A stretch of DNA of 48,073 bases from Gammaproteobacteria bacterium (GTDB lineage: Bacteria; Pseudomonadota; Gammaproteobacteria; Tenderiales; Tenderiaceae), in NCBI GenBank assembly GCA_021731365.1, contig JAKFXL010000014.1, positions 1-48,073 of the forward strand, given 5' to 3'. The notes beneath the pieces were generated by a model. That model saw only the letters and a program-made list of their open reading frames with translations, searched no databases and had not been told where the DNA came from. The position numbers and the translations under genes are program-made. Shown here in pieces: positions 8,235 to 18,500 of this stretch. Within the stretch, counting starts at the first letter, position 1; each line of letters starts with the position of its first letter.

Positions 8235-9263
8235 TTATGGCAGGAATTCGATTGGGTAGGTGACTGTCATTTCACCACCTTCACGCAGACCAAAATCAAA
8301 GCTCTTTAGCCTGGAGATCAATCTTTCCTGCAGTGCTGCATCATCCAGTTCGCTGGACCTGATGACAACCGCTGAGACCTGGCCCGAAGCAAGGATGGTG
8401 ATGTCAAAAACAATTTTTCCTTTTAGGCCGGGGTTGGCACGTCGTGCCTGGCGATAGACTGCGTGTAATTTACCTTTGTTTTGATCGATGACGTAATAGA
8501 TGTCTTCTTCAAACCGAACTCCATTGCCTGCCGTTGTTTTCTGTTTTTTAGCATCAGCCGTTTTGCCATTGGCTGTGGTCTCATTTTTTTCAGGTACCAG
8601 GGCTGAGGCAACTTTTACCCGCTCCTGCTGATTGAGCTGCGTGGAGGCAACGGCGGTTGAATAGTCACTGGGTTTGATTTTGACTGACGAACCACCGCCC
8701 GCTCCTGCAGCAGAGAGGACGCTGGTATTGACACCTGCTACGGTAATTGATGAGCCGGTGGTAGTCGATATTTTTGCGCGTGCCATGTTGCTGACGTCGG
8801 AGGTATCCATTAAGTCTGACAATTCATTGCCTAGTGCTAACAGGCCACTTTTCTGCGCTGTGGCGCGTGCCTTCTGTTGTGCGTCTGTGAGCACTTCTGT
8901 ACGTTCTGGTTTTTGCGGCTTGGGTTGCGGAACAGGTTCTGGCTCATCCGGTTTTAATATCGGCTCTGGTTCTGGCGGCGGCTCTACCTTGATTTCCGGT
9001 TTGGGAATGGGTTTAGGTGGTGGTGCAACGTCAGGCTTGGGCTGAGGTTTAAGTTTCTCTTTTTCTAAAATAAACTTTGCGATGCGCTCGGGCACCGCTG
9101 CACGCAACTGGCGGGGTTCCTGTGGCACTTTGATGATAGAGAACAGCAGGCTCAATATCAGCGCAAAGGTGATGACCAGTGCAATGATGGTGGCAAATTT
9201 TCGATCACTGCTGCTGCCAGGCCGCCATTGTAACGCCTGGTTTTCATACGTTAATGCGCTCAT
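8235..9263 (-). CDS. TonB-like energy transducer with AgmX/PglI C-terminal domain
   Basis: 342 residues. There is a short cytoplasmic N-terminus, one membrane segment at about 24-44 (IIALVITFALILSLLFSI), then a Pro/Lys/Glu-rich periplasm-spanning region (about 70-125, KPQPKPDVAPPPKPIPKPEI and PEPEP runs). The C-terminal TonB-like fold lies at about 250-342 (GLKGKIVFDITILASGQVSA, SSELDDAALQ, SFDF), resembling the AgmX/PglI C-terminal domain of the Myxococcus gliding machinery. It would carry motion from the ExbB/ExbD motor to an outer-membrane partner. Its ATG overlaps the stop of the preceding exbD (TAATG), so translation is coupled. A classical TonB for siderophore receptors is less likely because two ExbD genes and no receptor are present. 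Confidence 0.8.
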   Translation of the reverse strand: MSALTYENQALQWRPGSSSDRKFATIIALVITFALILSLLFSIIKVPQEPRQLRAAVPERIAKFILEKEKLKPQPKPDVAPPPKPIPKPEIKVEPPPEPEPILKPDEPEPVPQPKPQKPERTEVLTDAQQKARATAQKSGLLALGNELSDLMDTSDVSNMARAKISTTTGSSITVAGVNTSVLSAAGAGGGSSVKIKPSDYSTAVASTQLNQQERVKVASALVPEKNETTANGKTADAKKQKTTAGNGVRFEEDIYYVIDQNKGKLHAVYRQARRANPGLKGKIVFDITILASGQVSAVVIRSSELDDAALQERLISRLKSFDFGLREGGEMTVTYPIEFLP

Positions 9264-9772
9264 TACACTTTACCTTTGCCCTTTTGCATGGCTGTGAAGG
9301 CAACATGTGTGTAATTGACTTGTCTGCATGTGGCTAAAATCTTTCTTAGCAGTTCGTAGGGTAAATTTTCGTCACCCATGATGGTGACGGAGCGCCCTGT
9401 GTCACCATTTTCACTGAGTGTTGGCGCGTTGGCGGCGTGGATATTTAACTCGTTTTCAAGTGCTGCTATTAACGTCCCTTTTTCTGCCAACACTGATTGT
9501 ATAGTGGCAACCTTTACACCTTGCACCAGAATACTCTCTTTGGTGATGGTGATGACCAGCGTCTCTTTAGGTGCTTTTTGGGCAACGGTGGTGGGTAAGG
9601 TGAGGTCTTTTTTGCTGGGTGGTTGTTGTACGCTGGATGAGCTGACCAGTAGAAAAAATACCAGAATGGTGAAGATGTCCATTAGTGACACCATGTTAAG
9701 ACCTGCGCCTTTATGGAGTTTTTTTAACCCCTCCATTCGGCGTGCACGATTTGATATTTTCAACTTATTCAT
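9263..9772 (-). CDS. ExbD/TolR-family motor subunit with canonical Asp
   Basis: 169 residues. A basic N-terminus precedes one membrane helix at about 26-43 (MVSLMDIFTILVFFLLV) with the proton-carrying Asp32 in the expected place. A periplasmic domain follows. Together with the ExbB-like subunit it would convert proton motive force into movement. It is 9 bases downstream of the other exbD and overlaps the AgmX-like gene. A periplasmic loop with a PPSKKDLTLP linker follows the membrane helix. Confidence 0.88.
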   Translation of the reverse strand: MNKLKISNRARRMEGLKKLHKGAGLNMVSLMDIFTILVFFLLVSSSSVQQPPSKKDLTLPTTVAQKAPKETLVITITKESILVQGVKVATIQSVLAEKGTLIAALENELNIHAANAPTLSENGDTGRSVTIMGDENLPYELLRKILATCRQVNYTHVAFTAMQKGKGKV

Positions 9773-9781
9773 TGTGCTGTG

Positions 9782-10291
9782 CTACTTCTCTATCGCTTCA
9801 ATGATCACGGAGGCATCACCGATGGAGATATCGGGAAACAGCTCTATGGTCTCTACACTGGTCACCTGCACAACATCGGCACTACGCACATGGTCCATGG
9901 CGGTAATTAATGTTTTGTAATCAATACCTGGCTCCAGTAGCAACGTGATTGCCCTTTCATCAGGGAAGCGGGTTTTTATCTCGACCATGAGTTTGCTAAA
10001 CAGATTCCAGCGCGTTTGATCCTTGCTGCGTTCAAAGCGTTTGATCAGGCCAATGGTTTTATCCTGCAGATCAAAACTGTTTTCGCGCAGTACCAGCTCC
10101 AGCTGTAACTTGACCTGCTCCTGGGCCTGATCGTTGGCATTGAGCGCGGGCAGGTTTAATTCGAGTATGGATATACGGGAGAAGACGGCGGTGATCAGTA
10201 GAAAAGGGACCAGTATCACCATTAAGTTCATGAACGCGGTGATGTTGAGCTCTTCAGCCTCTCTTGTCATATTTTTACTAAACCGCTTCAT
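9782..10291 (-). CDS. ExbD/TolR-family motor subunit with Asn in place of the proton-carrying Asp
   Basis: 169 residues. The motif LNITAFMNLMVILVPFLL aligns residue for residue with the ExbD signature INVTPFIDVMLVLL, but position 22 is Asn (codon AAC, 10228-10226) where ExbD has its essential Asp. The LNLPA segment just after the helix is retained, so this is a real family member rather than a decayed one. It is likely to form a heteromeric stator with the Asp-bearing partner encoded next. It is 9 bases downstream of the exbB-like gene. Confidence 0.85.
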   Translation of the reverse strand: MKRFSKNMTREAEELNITAFMNLMVILVPFLLITAVFSRISILELNLPALNANDQAQEQVKLQLELVLRENSFDLQDKTIGLIKRFERSKDQTRWNLFSKLMVEIKTRFPDERAITLLLEPGIDYKTLITAMDHVRSADVVQVTSVETIELFPDISIGDASVIIEAIEK

Positions 10292-10300
10292 GTTCGGCGC

Positions 10301-10918
10301 TTACTCTTTAACCATCAGGTTGATGCTTTTAACAGCAGCATTTTCAAGATTAGCCACCAGACGTACCGTTTTTGTCACAAGGTACGAGTGTATGAGCAGC
10401 AGCGGTATGGCGGCAATCAGACCAAATGCGGTGGTATTCATCGCGACTGAGATGCTGGCTGAAAGCAGATCCGCTTTTTCTGCCGGGTCTGCCGATGCAA
10501 CGGCGGTAAAGGCCTGAATGAGTCCAACAATGGTACCCAACAGTCCAAGCAGCGTGGCAACATTGGCATAGGTGGCCAGATAGTGGGTGCGCTGTTCCAG
10601 CTCTGGCATAACGTCCATCATGCCCTCTTCCATCGCTGCTTCAATTGTTTCGCGACGGCTATTTGTACTGTGACGGCTAAAGCCATAGTTCAATATCACT
10701 GTAAGCGGCGTATTCAGGGACTCTGTTAATTTTGCGGCACGGGGAAAGTCTTCTGCCTTTAACATTGGCACCAGCTGATCCCAGATTTTGGTTGTTTGGC
10801 GCTGGGTTTTAGTTAGATAGAGGTAACGCTCTATCGCTATTGCCAAACCAATCGCAAATACGATCAGTATTGGATACATAAAAGCGCCGCCAGATTGGAA
10901 GAACTTTACAATTTCCAT
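10301..10918 (-). CDS. MotA/TolQ/ExbB-family proton channel subunit
   Basis: 205 residues, the normal ExbB/TolQ length. There is an N-terminal membrane helix (about 12-30, FMYPILIVFAIGLAIAIERY) and a cytoplasmic loop with RRETIEAAMEEGM. Two helices follow, with the family signature TLLGLLGTIVGLIQAF and the Ala/Thr-rich ISVAMNTTAFGLIAAIPLLL. It forms the pentameric ring of a proton-driven motor. First gene of exbB-exbD-exbD-agmX. Confidence 0.9.
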   Translation of the reverse strand: MEIVKFFQSGGAFMYPILIVFAIGLAIAIERYLYLTKTQRQTTKIWDQLVPMLKAEDFPRAAKLTESLNTPLTVILNYGFSRHSTNSRRETIEAAMEEGMMDVMPELEQRTHYLATYANVATLLGLLGTIVGLIQAFTAVASADPAEKADLLSASISVAMNTTAFGLIAAIPLLLIHSYLVTKTVRLVANLENAAVKSINLMVKE

Positions 10919-11203
10919 AAAACATCCTCTAAAATCACCAAGTGTTCATCAACAGGCGTCAGCACCTGTGATGCGGTTTTACTCAAATTCGCTTTTATTC
11001 CGTTGGGAGCAGACGCTCTCCACACAAACATCATCAGCCAATATATTTTACACGGACAACAGCCGATAGTTTAGCCTTGCTTGGGCTGCCAGCCGATAAA
11101 TAACCGCTTAAGCCCATTATTTGTCCGGCGCATTATACGTTGATTCTATCTTTACGACGCCCATAGATCACCGGGTTCATAAATAATCTGCCTAACAACC
11201 ACT
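10919..11203 (-). promoter_or_regulatory. Leader of the motor operon with -10 box and nested inverted repeats
   Basis: On the minus strand a perfect TATAAT lies at 11137-11132, without a good -35. A transcript starting there would begin with CGGACAA (11127-11121), which pairs with TTGTCCG (11059-11053). Inside this are GGGCT/AGCCC (11115-11111 with 11087-11083) and two direct copies of CAGCCGATA (plus-strand 11060-11068, 11090-11098). This suggests a structured leader of about 200 bases or a regulator-binding region. It separates the motor genes from ppkA, so they can be expressed apart from the T6SS arm. Confidence 0.4.
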
Positions 11204-13867
11204 TTAATTGGCCGTGACTTCCCGCACAACACGGAATCCGGTCACCTCATCTGCCTGCCCTGAGTGCTCTTGCAACGTGGTGATCTGGCACTCATCCATG
11301 GAGTTTAGATAAGATCCGCCGACTGCCACAATCTGGCCGCTTTTACCGTACACCCATTCCTGAACATTCCCGAGATAGTTAACCAGTCCCCATGCATTGT
11401 TCCTGCCGATGGTGGTTTTTATCAGACCATCCCCTTTTTGAATGCCCCGGCTACTAAACTGGCAGTTACGATTCGGGTCCTGCATGATTGCCGTTGCACT
11501 GGCGGCGTGGACCCACTCATCTTTGGTTGGCAGACGATACTTATTGCCTGTTTTTTCGGTCAGCCATTTAAGGTAATCACGCACTGCACTTAACGGTTGC
11601 CCGGTAATAGGCAGACCACTATCCGATGCCGACGTTACACATCGTCCTGTCTGATCACAGTAGAGCCGGAACTCTGCAGTTGATACTTCGTATTTGCCAA
11701 TTGCAAAACTCTTGATGTTTTTTCCTGTGGGTATAACAACCAACTCGGGGCCATCGCCCACGCCTTTAATGGTGTCCCGGCAGGCTGCGCGCTTGCCACT
11801 ACCACCCAACCCCGCGATTGAGTCATCACAGGCGTCCCGCGAAACTATGGAAATCGCAGCTATAAGTGCATGATCATCAAAAATACGCAGTGCAGATTTT
11901 TTTGACTCCAGCGCACGTTCAGGAAAACGTTTGGCTTCCTCGGTAATACATGAGGCTAAAGACGTTACCAACTCCTCTTTAATGGACTGGTATTTATTGA
12001 TATCCAGTGATTTTATTTTATCGATGGCAACGGCAAAATCCCGCATGTTCAATCGACTGCGGCACTCCAGCTGCCGGTGAGCATTTGAGAGCGCCAGATT
12101 ATATTCATCAATGGTTGAGCGCGGCTCAACTTCTGACCTGGCTGTCACAACTGGCTCTGCAACAGGTTTGGGTTTAACGGGTGTTACCGCCTGCTCTGTC
12201 TTGGGCGACCGCCTAAGGGCATCGGCAATTTTTATCTCCAGCTCTTTTAATACGGCTGTATCACCGGCAAATCGATAACTGTTTTTAATCAGGCCACTGG
12301 CGCGCTCATGATTAGCAGCGCTCACTTCGTCCTGTATTTTTTTTATATATATCGTATATATTTTCTCTTTAACAGAGGCCAGCCAATCATCCCCTTGAGG
12401 CAATAGCTCGCTCATGCCGCCATATTGATTCCAGATATTCTCCTCCCAAATAATAGAAAAGGTGGGATTCAAGATTAATTTTTCGAGTTCCTCTTTATGG
12501 AAGTCTGCCCTTACCTGAAACTCTATCTCATTTCTAATATCATTTTCAGAAATAACCGGGGGTTGATCAACCACTGCTTCTTTTTTTATATTAAAAAACA
12601 GCGCTGCAACACCTGCCATAACAAGAATCAAAAATATCGACAGCAACCATCGTGATTTGGGTTTATCGGTCAACTCATGATAAAAGAGATCTACTGTCTC
12701 AATTCTATCTTTACGATCAAACGCCAATGCTTTTTCTATCGCCCGCCACTGACGTTTGGTTATTTTTGGTATTCTCTTGGGCTTCAACCGTCTGTTTTTG
12801 GCTTCATCCGCAGGGATTTTATCAAACGGATGTTTTCCTGAGAGCAGTTCATAGGTTATGCAGCCAAGTGCATATATGTCGTCTCTAACGTCAGGCTCTT
12901 CCCCCTTTAACATCTCATAACTTGCGTATGCTGGTGTTAATGCGCCTAAATTTCCAGCATCAAATATTGTACGATCAGCCGTGCCACTCTCACTTTTATC
13001 AATATTGGTCACAGCGCGGGCAATACCAAAATCAAATATTTTCGCCATGCCACTTGTGGTGACGAAGATATTGCCCGGCTTAAAATCAGCATGTACTATT
13101 TTTTCAATGTGGGCATAACTGAGCGCTGAACACATGCCATCGATGATGGTCCAGACATCCTCCAGTGGCAATCCAGTGGCGCTATACTGTTTTATCAACC
13201 GATCAAGAGGTTTTCCCTCCATATACTCCATCGTCATAAAAAACAGCTCGCCATCCTTATCAAAGTCAAATACCTTTACGATATTTGTATGGGAAAGACG
13301 CTGTGTTTTTCTTGACTCACGCTGCAGCGAAATAAATGCTTCAGGATGCGTTTTGAACTCATCACTCAATACTTTAATGGCAACATAGGGATCTTTATCC
13401 TGCGCCTCCACTTTCAGCCTGTCTTTGGCCCTGTAGACAACCCCCATGCCGCCTACACCCAGCACTTTTTCCATTAAAAACCGTTGTTTCAAAACAAAGC
13501 TTTCAGGTTCCGCATCAAGTTCAATCGGCGGCGTGATTGCTGGAGAATTTGGTTTCACATACGTCGCATCAGAAACCAGTCGCGTGGCATCAAGGTCAAG
13601 CGATTCTTCAGGAGGCTGAAACCGAGTGGCATCATCATTAGAAAATTCGGCACTCTCCTTAAAATCGTCGAGGCTCTTTTTTAACTCGGCGGGGGTTGGC
13701 CGACGGGCTCCTTGGCTATTGCTGTCAATTTTATGACCAGCAATGACTGTTCTATCTGATGCAGAGGAGTCAATATCTGCATCAATTTCTGGACTAACAT
13801 GTCTGCCCGTTTGACCTGTTTTTTTAAAATTCGGCTCAGTTTTATCCTCCCGGTTTTCTGGACACAT
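11204..13867 (-). CDS. ppkA: PpkA: T6SS threonine kinase with C-terminal sulfatase-modifying-factor domain
   Basis: 887 residues. A flexible N-terminus of about 120 residues has repeated Asp-X-Thr sites (T40, T81, T95, T102). The kinase domain (about 125-395) has the glycine loop GVGGMGVVY (137-145), Lys165 in VAIK, HADFKPGN (259-266) and DFG (279-281). The HRD arginine is replaced by Ala260. A membrane helix follows near 410-430 (WLLSIFLILVMAGVAALFF), then a periplasmic helical region and a formylglycine-generating-enzyme-like domain at the C-terminus (SFAIGKYEVSTAEFRLYC, NKYRLPTKDEW, GGSYLN, GFRVVR). In other T6SSs PpkA phosphorylates Fha or TssL to switch assembly on, opposed by PppA. It lies last in the T6SS left arm, 116 bases after pppA. 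Confidence 0.93.
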   Translation of the reverse strand: MCPENREDKTEPNFKKTGQTGRHVSPEIDADIDSSASDRTVIAGHKIDSNSQGARRPTPAELKKSLDDFKESAEFSNDDATRFQPPEESLDLDATRLVSDATYVKPNSPAITPPIELDAEPESFVLKQRFLMEKVLGVGGMGVVYRAKDRLKVEAQDKDPYVAIKVLSDEFKTHPEAFISLQRESRKTQRLSHTNIVKVFDFDKDGELFFMTMEYMEGKPLDRLIKQYSATGLPLEDVWTIIDGMCSALSYAHIEKIVHADFKPGNIFVTTSGMAKIFDFGIARAVTNIDKSESGTADRTIFDAGNLGALTPAYASYEMLKGEEPDVRDDIYALGCITYELLSGKHPFDKIPADEAKNRRLKPKRIPKITKRQWRAIEKALAFDRKDRIETVDLFYHELTDKPKSRWLLSIFLILVMAGVAALFFNIKKEAVVDQPPVISENDIRNEIEFQVRADFHKEELEKLILNPTFSIIWEENIWNQYGGMSELLPQGDDWLASVKEKIYTIYIKKIQDEVSAANHERASGLIKNSYRFAGDTAVLKELEIKIADALRRSPKTEQAVTPVKPKPVAEPVVTARSEVEPRSTIDEYNLALSNAHRQLECRSRLNMRDFAVAIDKIKSLDINKYQSIKEELVTSLASCITEEAKRFPERALESKKSALRIFDDHALIAAISIVSRDACDDSIAGLGGSGKRAACRDTIKGVGDGPELVVIPTGKNIKSFAIGKYEVSTAEFRLYCDQTGRCVTSASDSGLPITGQPLSAVRDYLKWLTEKTGNKYRLPTKDEWVHAASATAIMQDPNRNCQFSSRGIQKGDGLIKTTIGRNNAWGLVNYLGNVQEWVYGKSGQIVAVGGSYLNSMDECQITTLQEHSGQADEVTGFRVVREVTAN

Positions 13868-13983
13868 CTTATCTTTGCTCTTTTACGGTTTTAAAAAGGC
13901 GATGGAGATACATCTGCAATATCAACCTGTTTTTTGAACAGTAGAAGTGCTTTTACTAACGGGTATCGTGAATCTGGTACCAC

Positions 13984-14766
13984 TCATATAACCACCTGCT
14001 CATGCTCTTCATCAGCAGCTGAGTGGAACGCACTTTTCACCACAATGACAGACACATTGTCGTTAGCTTTATTATTCAACGCCGTTGTTATCAATGCCTG
14101 AACTGCTTCCTGAGATGAGCCACTGCCAAGCTGTTGTAACATATCCTCTTCCGTGACCGAGTTATAGAGGCCGTCACTACAGAGTAAAAACGTGTCTCCC
14201 ATCTGAACTGGAAAAATATTGACATCCAGATTCAACTCCTCGCTCACGCCCACTGCCCGTGTAATGATATTGGAGTCTGGGTGCGTTGCTGCACTCACAG
14301 AGTCAAGCATTCCTTTTTTAAGAAGCTCAGCCACCCGGCTGTGATCATGGGAAAGGGCTTCAATCTGATTATTACGGTACCGATACAAACGGGAGTCTCC
14401 CGCCCATACACATGCGCCACGTTGGCCTTTAATAACAAAGCTGACGATAGTGGTCCCAAATGTACGCCCTTCCAGCATGATTTCGGCATATTCCATAATG
14501 CGTTGATTCACATCAAGAATGCACTCTTTTACTGCATTGATCGCCTCATCAAGCTCTGCGCTTAGATCCAATAGCTCCAGTGATTTAACAACCATATTAC
14601 TGGCCACATCACCGGCTTCATGTCCACCCATGCCATCAGCGATTGCCCATAGATTCACGTCATTTCGCAAAACAATTGCATCTTCATTGATTTTCCTAAC
14701 TGTACCAACATCACTGCCACCGGCAGCACTCCAGGCAGTTGGACGTCTGATTGTTATATCACTCAT
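13984..14766 (-). CDS. pppA: PppA: PP2C-family phosphatase of the T6SS
   Basis: 260 residues, with the metal-dependent PP2C motifs in order: NEDA, IADGMGGHEAGDVAS, GDSRLYRYR, CSDGLYN and DNVSVIVV. All metal-binding Asp residues of the family are visible. It removes phosphate from PpkA targets and so shuts the T6SS down. Its ATG overlaps the tagF stop (TAATG), giving translational coupling. Confidence 0.95.
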   Translation of the reverse strand: MSDITIRRPTAWSAAGGSDVGTVRKINEDAIVLRNDVNLWAIADGMGGHEAGDVASNMVVKSLELLDLSAELDEAINAVKECILDVNQRIMEYAEIMLEGRTFGTTIVSFVIKGQRGACVWAGDSRLYRYRNNQIEALSHDHSRVAELLKKGMLDSVSAATHPDSNIITRAVGVSEELNLDVNIFPVQMGDTFLLCSDGLYNSVTEEDMLQQLGSGSSQEAVQALITTALNNKANDNVSVIVVKSAFHSAADEEHEQVVI

Positions 14767-15509
14767 TATTTAGAATCCAGATTTGAATCTCTCGCCAAGG
14801 CATATGGCTGATGGCAACCCCATCGATGCCACTGACCATCTATCATTGCCGACATTTTTTCCATTGTAGGTAGGTGCTGGGTAGTGAAGAGACAGGGGGC
14901 AACTCTTTCGGAACCTTCTGTTGTCCATACGCTGTAGCTGCTAAAAGCTTCAGATAAGCAGTAATCCAGGAATTGGGGGTAGACTGAAAAAGGCAGCGGT
15001 TCTTCAACGTCAATTTCAGCATATAGGTCCCGCATGCCTTTTTTATGCATCACCCGTCTGTATGATAAGTCCAGCGTTAACGGGCTGTTTTCCAACCGCT
15101 GCGCCAGCTCATCCAGCACAATCTCACCCTGCAATGCCGAGAGCGCCAACGTCTCCATTTCAGAAAACCATTCTGACTTTATTGACAAAAAATCGAGTGG
15201 ATTAATATTCGCTGGCAACTTTAAAACAATGGAGAAAGGGAAATAACGCCCTACCTTATCAACACTGGGCATCACAATACCTGCCCAGACATTCTCATCA
15301 ATCACTCCAGGAGATAGTACAAATCGCCATAATGGGCTGGTTAGGTAGATATCCAGCCAATCTGTGCCAATTCTCTCCTGGGTTCCATTCATGAACTGTT
15401 GCATCCATACGTCCCACTCATTGACAAAATTAGGCGTCAAATTACGGACAACAAAATCACCATACGCTGGCAATTTTCCATATAGCCCAGGACGGTAGCA
15501 TACTGACAT
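14766..15509 (-). CDS. tagF: TagF: T6SS-associated post-translational regulator
   Basis: 247 residues. It has the TagF/ImpM (DUF2094) signature at the N-terminus: GLYGKLPAYGDFVVRNL, then NEWDVWMQ, PLWRFVLSPGV and GIVMPSVDKVGRYFPFSI. TagF proteins repress T6SS firing, in some species by binding Fha. The ATG follows the tssM stop with no gap, and the gene overlaps pppA. In some species TagF is fused to PppA; here they are separate adjacent genes. Confidence 0.93.
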   Translation of the reverse strand: MSVCYRPGLYGKLPAYGDFVVRNLTPNFVNEWDVWMQQFMNGTQERIGTDWLDIYLTSPLWRFVLSPGVIDENVWAGIVMPSVDKVGRYFPFSIVLKLPANINPLDFLSIKSEWFSEMETLALSALQGEIVLDELAQRLENSPLTLDLSYRRVMHKKGMRDLYAEIDVEEPLPFSVYPQFLDYCLSEAFSSYSVWTTEGSERVAPCLFTTQHLPTMEKMSAMIDGQWHRWGCHQPYALARDSNLDSK

Positions 15510-18500
15510 TTATATGGTCTCCGGGCACCGGAAGGAGGCTAGCAAACTCCTGCCAAAAGCATTGTTTACACTGTCTGCTTTTAACTCGTAACTAATACGC
15601 CTGCTTTTATTCTCCGATGCTGCATCTGGCACACTAAACTCTATTTTATAAATGTTAGGCTGAGCGGTCTTTACAGTACGATTCTCATCTTGCAGCCTGA
15701 ACCATGCCCACGACCCTTCGTATACTTTTGAGTAAAGTGCCCCATTCAAACTTTCAAAACTCACCTGCACCCTGTTGTATTCATCATTGCCTACCCACTG
15801 CATGGGGTTCCATAGTTTGGGACCGTGGCTGTAAGAGATGCTTTGAGCGCCTAATTCAAAGGTGAATCGCGCATCATTTTTATCCATCTGCAAGGGTCGC
15901 AATTGGAACGTTGAGTTTGGAATCTCAGACGCCCCTCTAAAAAAGACATTTTTTATCTCATTTGCCGTGCTCAGTTTTGCTAACAAACTACTGGAGAGTC
16001 CCAGTGCACGTTGATCAACAACTTTGTTTCTCCATTGCCCACGGGTGTCGACAAACGGTTTCAAGTACTCTTCAAAATACTGGTCGATGGTACCCCCGGG
16101 TCTGAAAAACTCACTAAAATCGGCCAGTGCAATTTCATCTTTAGCCGATGCGTTCAGTGGATAACGCCCGGCCAAAGCCTTGGCGTAGGGGGTGTATACC
16201 TGGGCCTTCCATTCGGCATTCATATGCTGGCTGGATGAACGCAACACAACGTTCCACGATTGATCTGCCAACGTCTCCAGCCAGCCTTTTATCGGTTGGG
16301 GCTTGGTTTTTGCATGAATTAGAAGTGCAGTGATAGCACCGCCTTGTCCTGAAAGATAACGCGCCTTAACAAAAGCAAACGACTGTTTTGAAGGTTCCGG
16401 TGACAAGGCCAATTCATTCATAAACTCTTGCAATTGACGAATTTTTGCCATGCTCTCATCAATGGCGGCAGGACGATCCTTTTCCGCTTTCACAACATCA
16501 TTAATGTGTTGGAACTGTTTATCAACAATGGTTTTATCAAGGAGTGACGACGCCATGCCAACCGCCTTTGCTGCTTTTCCACCTGTGGCTTTTTTTGCCA
16601 CATTATCAAGAAGCTGGCTGGAGAGCTGTGTATTGGTCGCCCCCTGTTTGAGTATTGATAATATAGGCGAATGGACCGGATCGGCCATCTTGGTGAGCAC
16701 ATCATTAGCGTGACCAATATCTCTGAATTGGGCAACTTCCAGATTACCGTATATATTGCGCCAGTGATTATTGTAGTCCGATAGATAGAGCTCTTTGACC
16801 TGCTCACTCACCTCTTTTAAATTCTCTTTTTCTATTCGTTCACCACTTGCGTCATCATCCCACAACACCCAATTGTCATCCTGAATGGCTTTTACAAGAC
16901 CTGAGTCTGGTGAGACATCCACTTTTTTATACCCCTCTTCTGTAAACAGATAGGGAGTAGTGAGTGCACTTTTGGTTTTGGGGCTAATCACAAACGTCTG
17001 TTTGGTAGATTCACCAAAACGGCTGAGCATATCAATATCATCAGCATACTCCGGAGTAGTCCGGATACGGCTGTATATCCGCTGCGAGACTGGAACACGC
17101 AAAACCAGCCCCCTGATCAGACTCACCAACTGTTTATTCAATTCAACCGGCTGCCACTCTATCTCCATGAGTGCGGTCAGATGTCTGTTGAGCTCATCAT
17201 TGACAACATTCTGCCCGCTGTAATCTGACGCCCAGGCGGAAGAAAACCATTTTTTCATCACTGCTTTATCCATATGCTGATGTTTATTAAACATCATATA
17301 AACTCTAAATGAGTTATATAGATCACCATCCTGGATTTCATTTTTGAAGCTATTTTCAAGATAGTTGATAACACTGGGAAGATATAGCTTTTGCAGCTGG
17401 GTCTGATAAGCCAAATTGGCATTTTTATCAACACTTGCATCGTACAGACCAAGCCCAGACAACCAGGGGTGTTTCTCCTGGTCATACACCGTGCTGGCTT
17501 TTTCAAGTGCATTTAGTGCGGGCAGAACAGCTACTGGAGTGGCATTTACGGAAGGGAGTTTGCTGTGCGCCTCTTTAAACTCCTGGAGATGGAGATCTAC
17601 CTCTTGTACATAAAGCGCATGTTGCGTAAAGCTGCCCAACCACGCAAGCGTGGCACCCACAAGCACAACGGCCCCACCGATGTACACCCCCCGTCTGGAC
17701 CAGCGTTCCAATATTTCGTTACGTCTGTTTGCCCCTGCTAATTCTGCCTCTGGAAATATAACCAACCGGAAAAGATCGCCCAGAAAAAAGCTTTTACCTT
17801 GAGCATACGCTGGCTGCACCGCAATACGGGGGATGCCAAAACTGTTGGAGACCTGTGTCATCAAACGGTCAATAGAGGTTCCATCTTGTGTGCCACTACA
17901 GAAATAGGCACCACGCATATAGGGTTGATGCTGATACCTGTTCTTAACAAATACCTGCTGGACAAAACTCTGCAAGGCAGGCCCCAAAGCCTCCATCTGC
18001 TGAGGAAAACCAAAAATGGCCCCTCTACGCCGTGTATCCCGCTCTTGATGAATGCGCGACATCACCCGTTCGTAGATTCTTGATAAAAGCTTTTTATACT
18101 CTTGTGCAAACAGATTAAAGTCTGGGCTTCTGGAGGCGTCTGGCATATCAGGCATAGAAATCCCCCACACCTGCTCTCGCTCTTCTTTATTAAGGTCCTC
18201 AAAGAACTCTGTGAATCCTGCCACCAGGTCGCTTTTGGTAAAGACCAGATAAATAGGAATACGAATCCCCAGTTTTTCCATCAACTCATCAACTCGTGCC
18301 CTGATGGTTTTTGCATGTTCACTGCGTTCAACATCAGTTTGCGTCATGATATCCTGCAAACTAATGGCAACAATGACCCCATTGATTGGGCGGCGGCGGC
18401 GCTTTTTTTTCAGCAGCTCAAGAAAACCGTTCCACACTGCACTGTCAGCAACCCTGTGGCTGTCTTGCGTGGTATACCGACCTGCAGTATCAATTAGTAC

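Noticed and set aside
8235-9263. Classical TonB for iron-siderophore uptake
   Set aside because: There are two ExbD genes (one with Asn at the key site), no TonB-dependent receptor nearby, and the C-terminal domain fits AgmX/PglI better.
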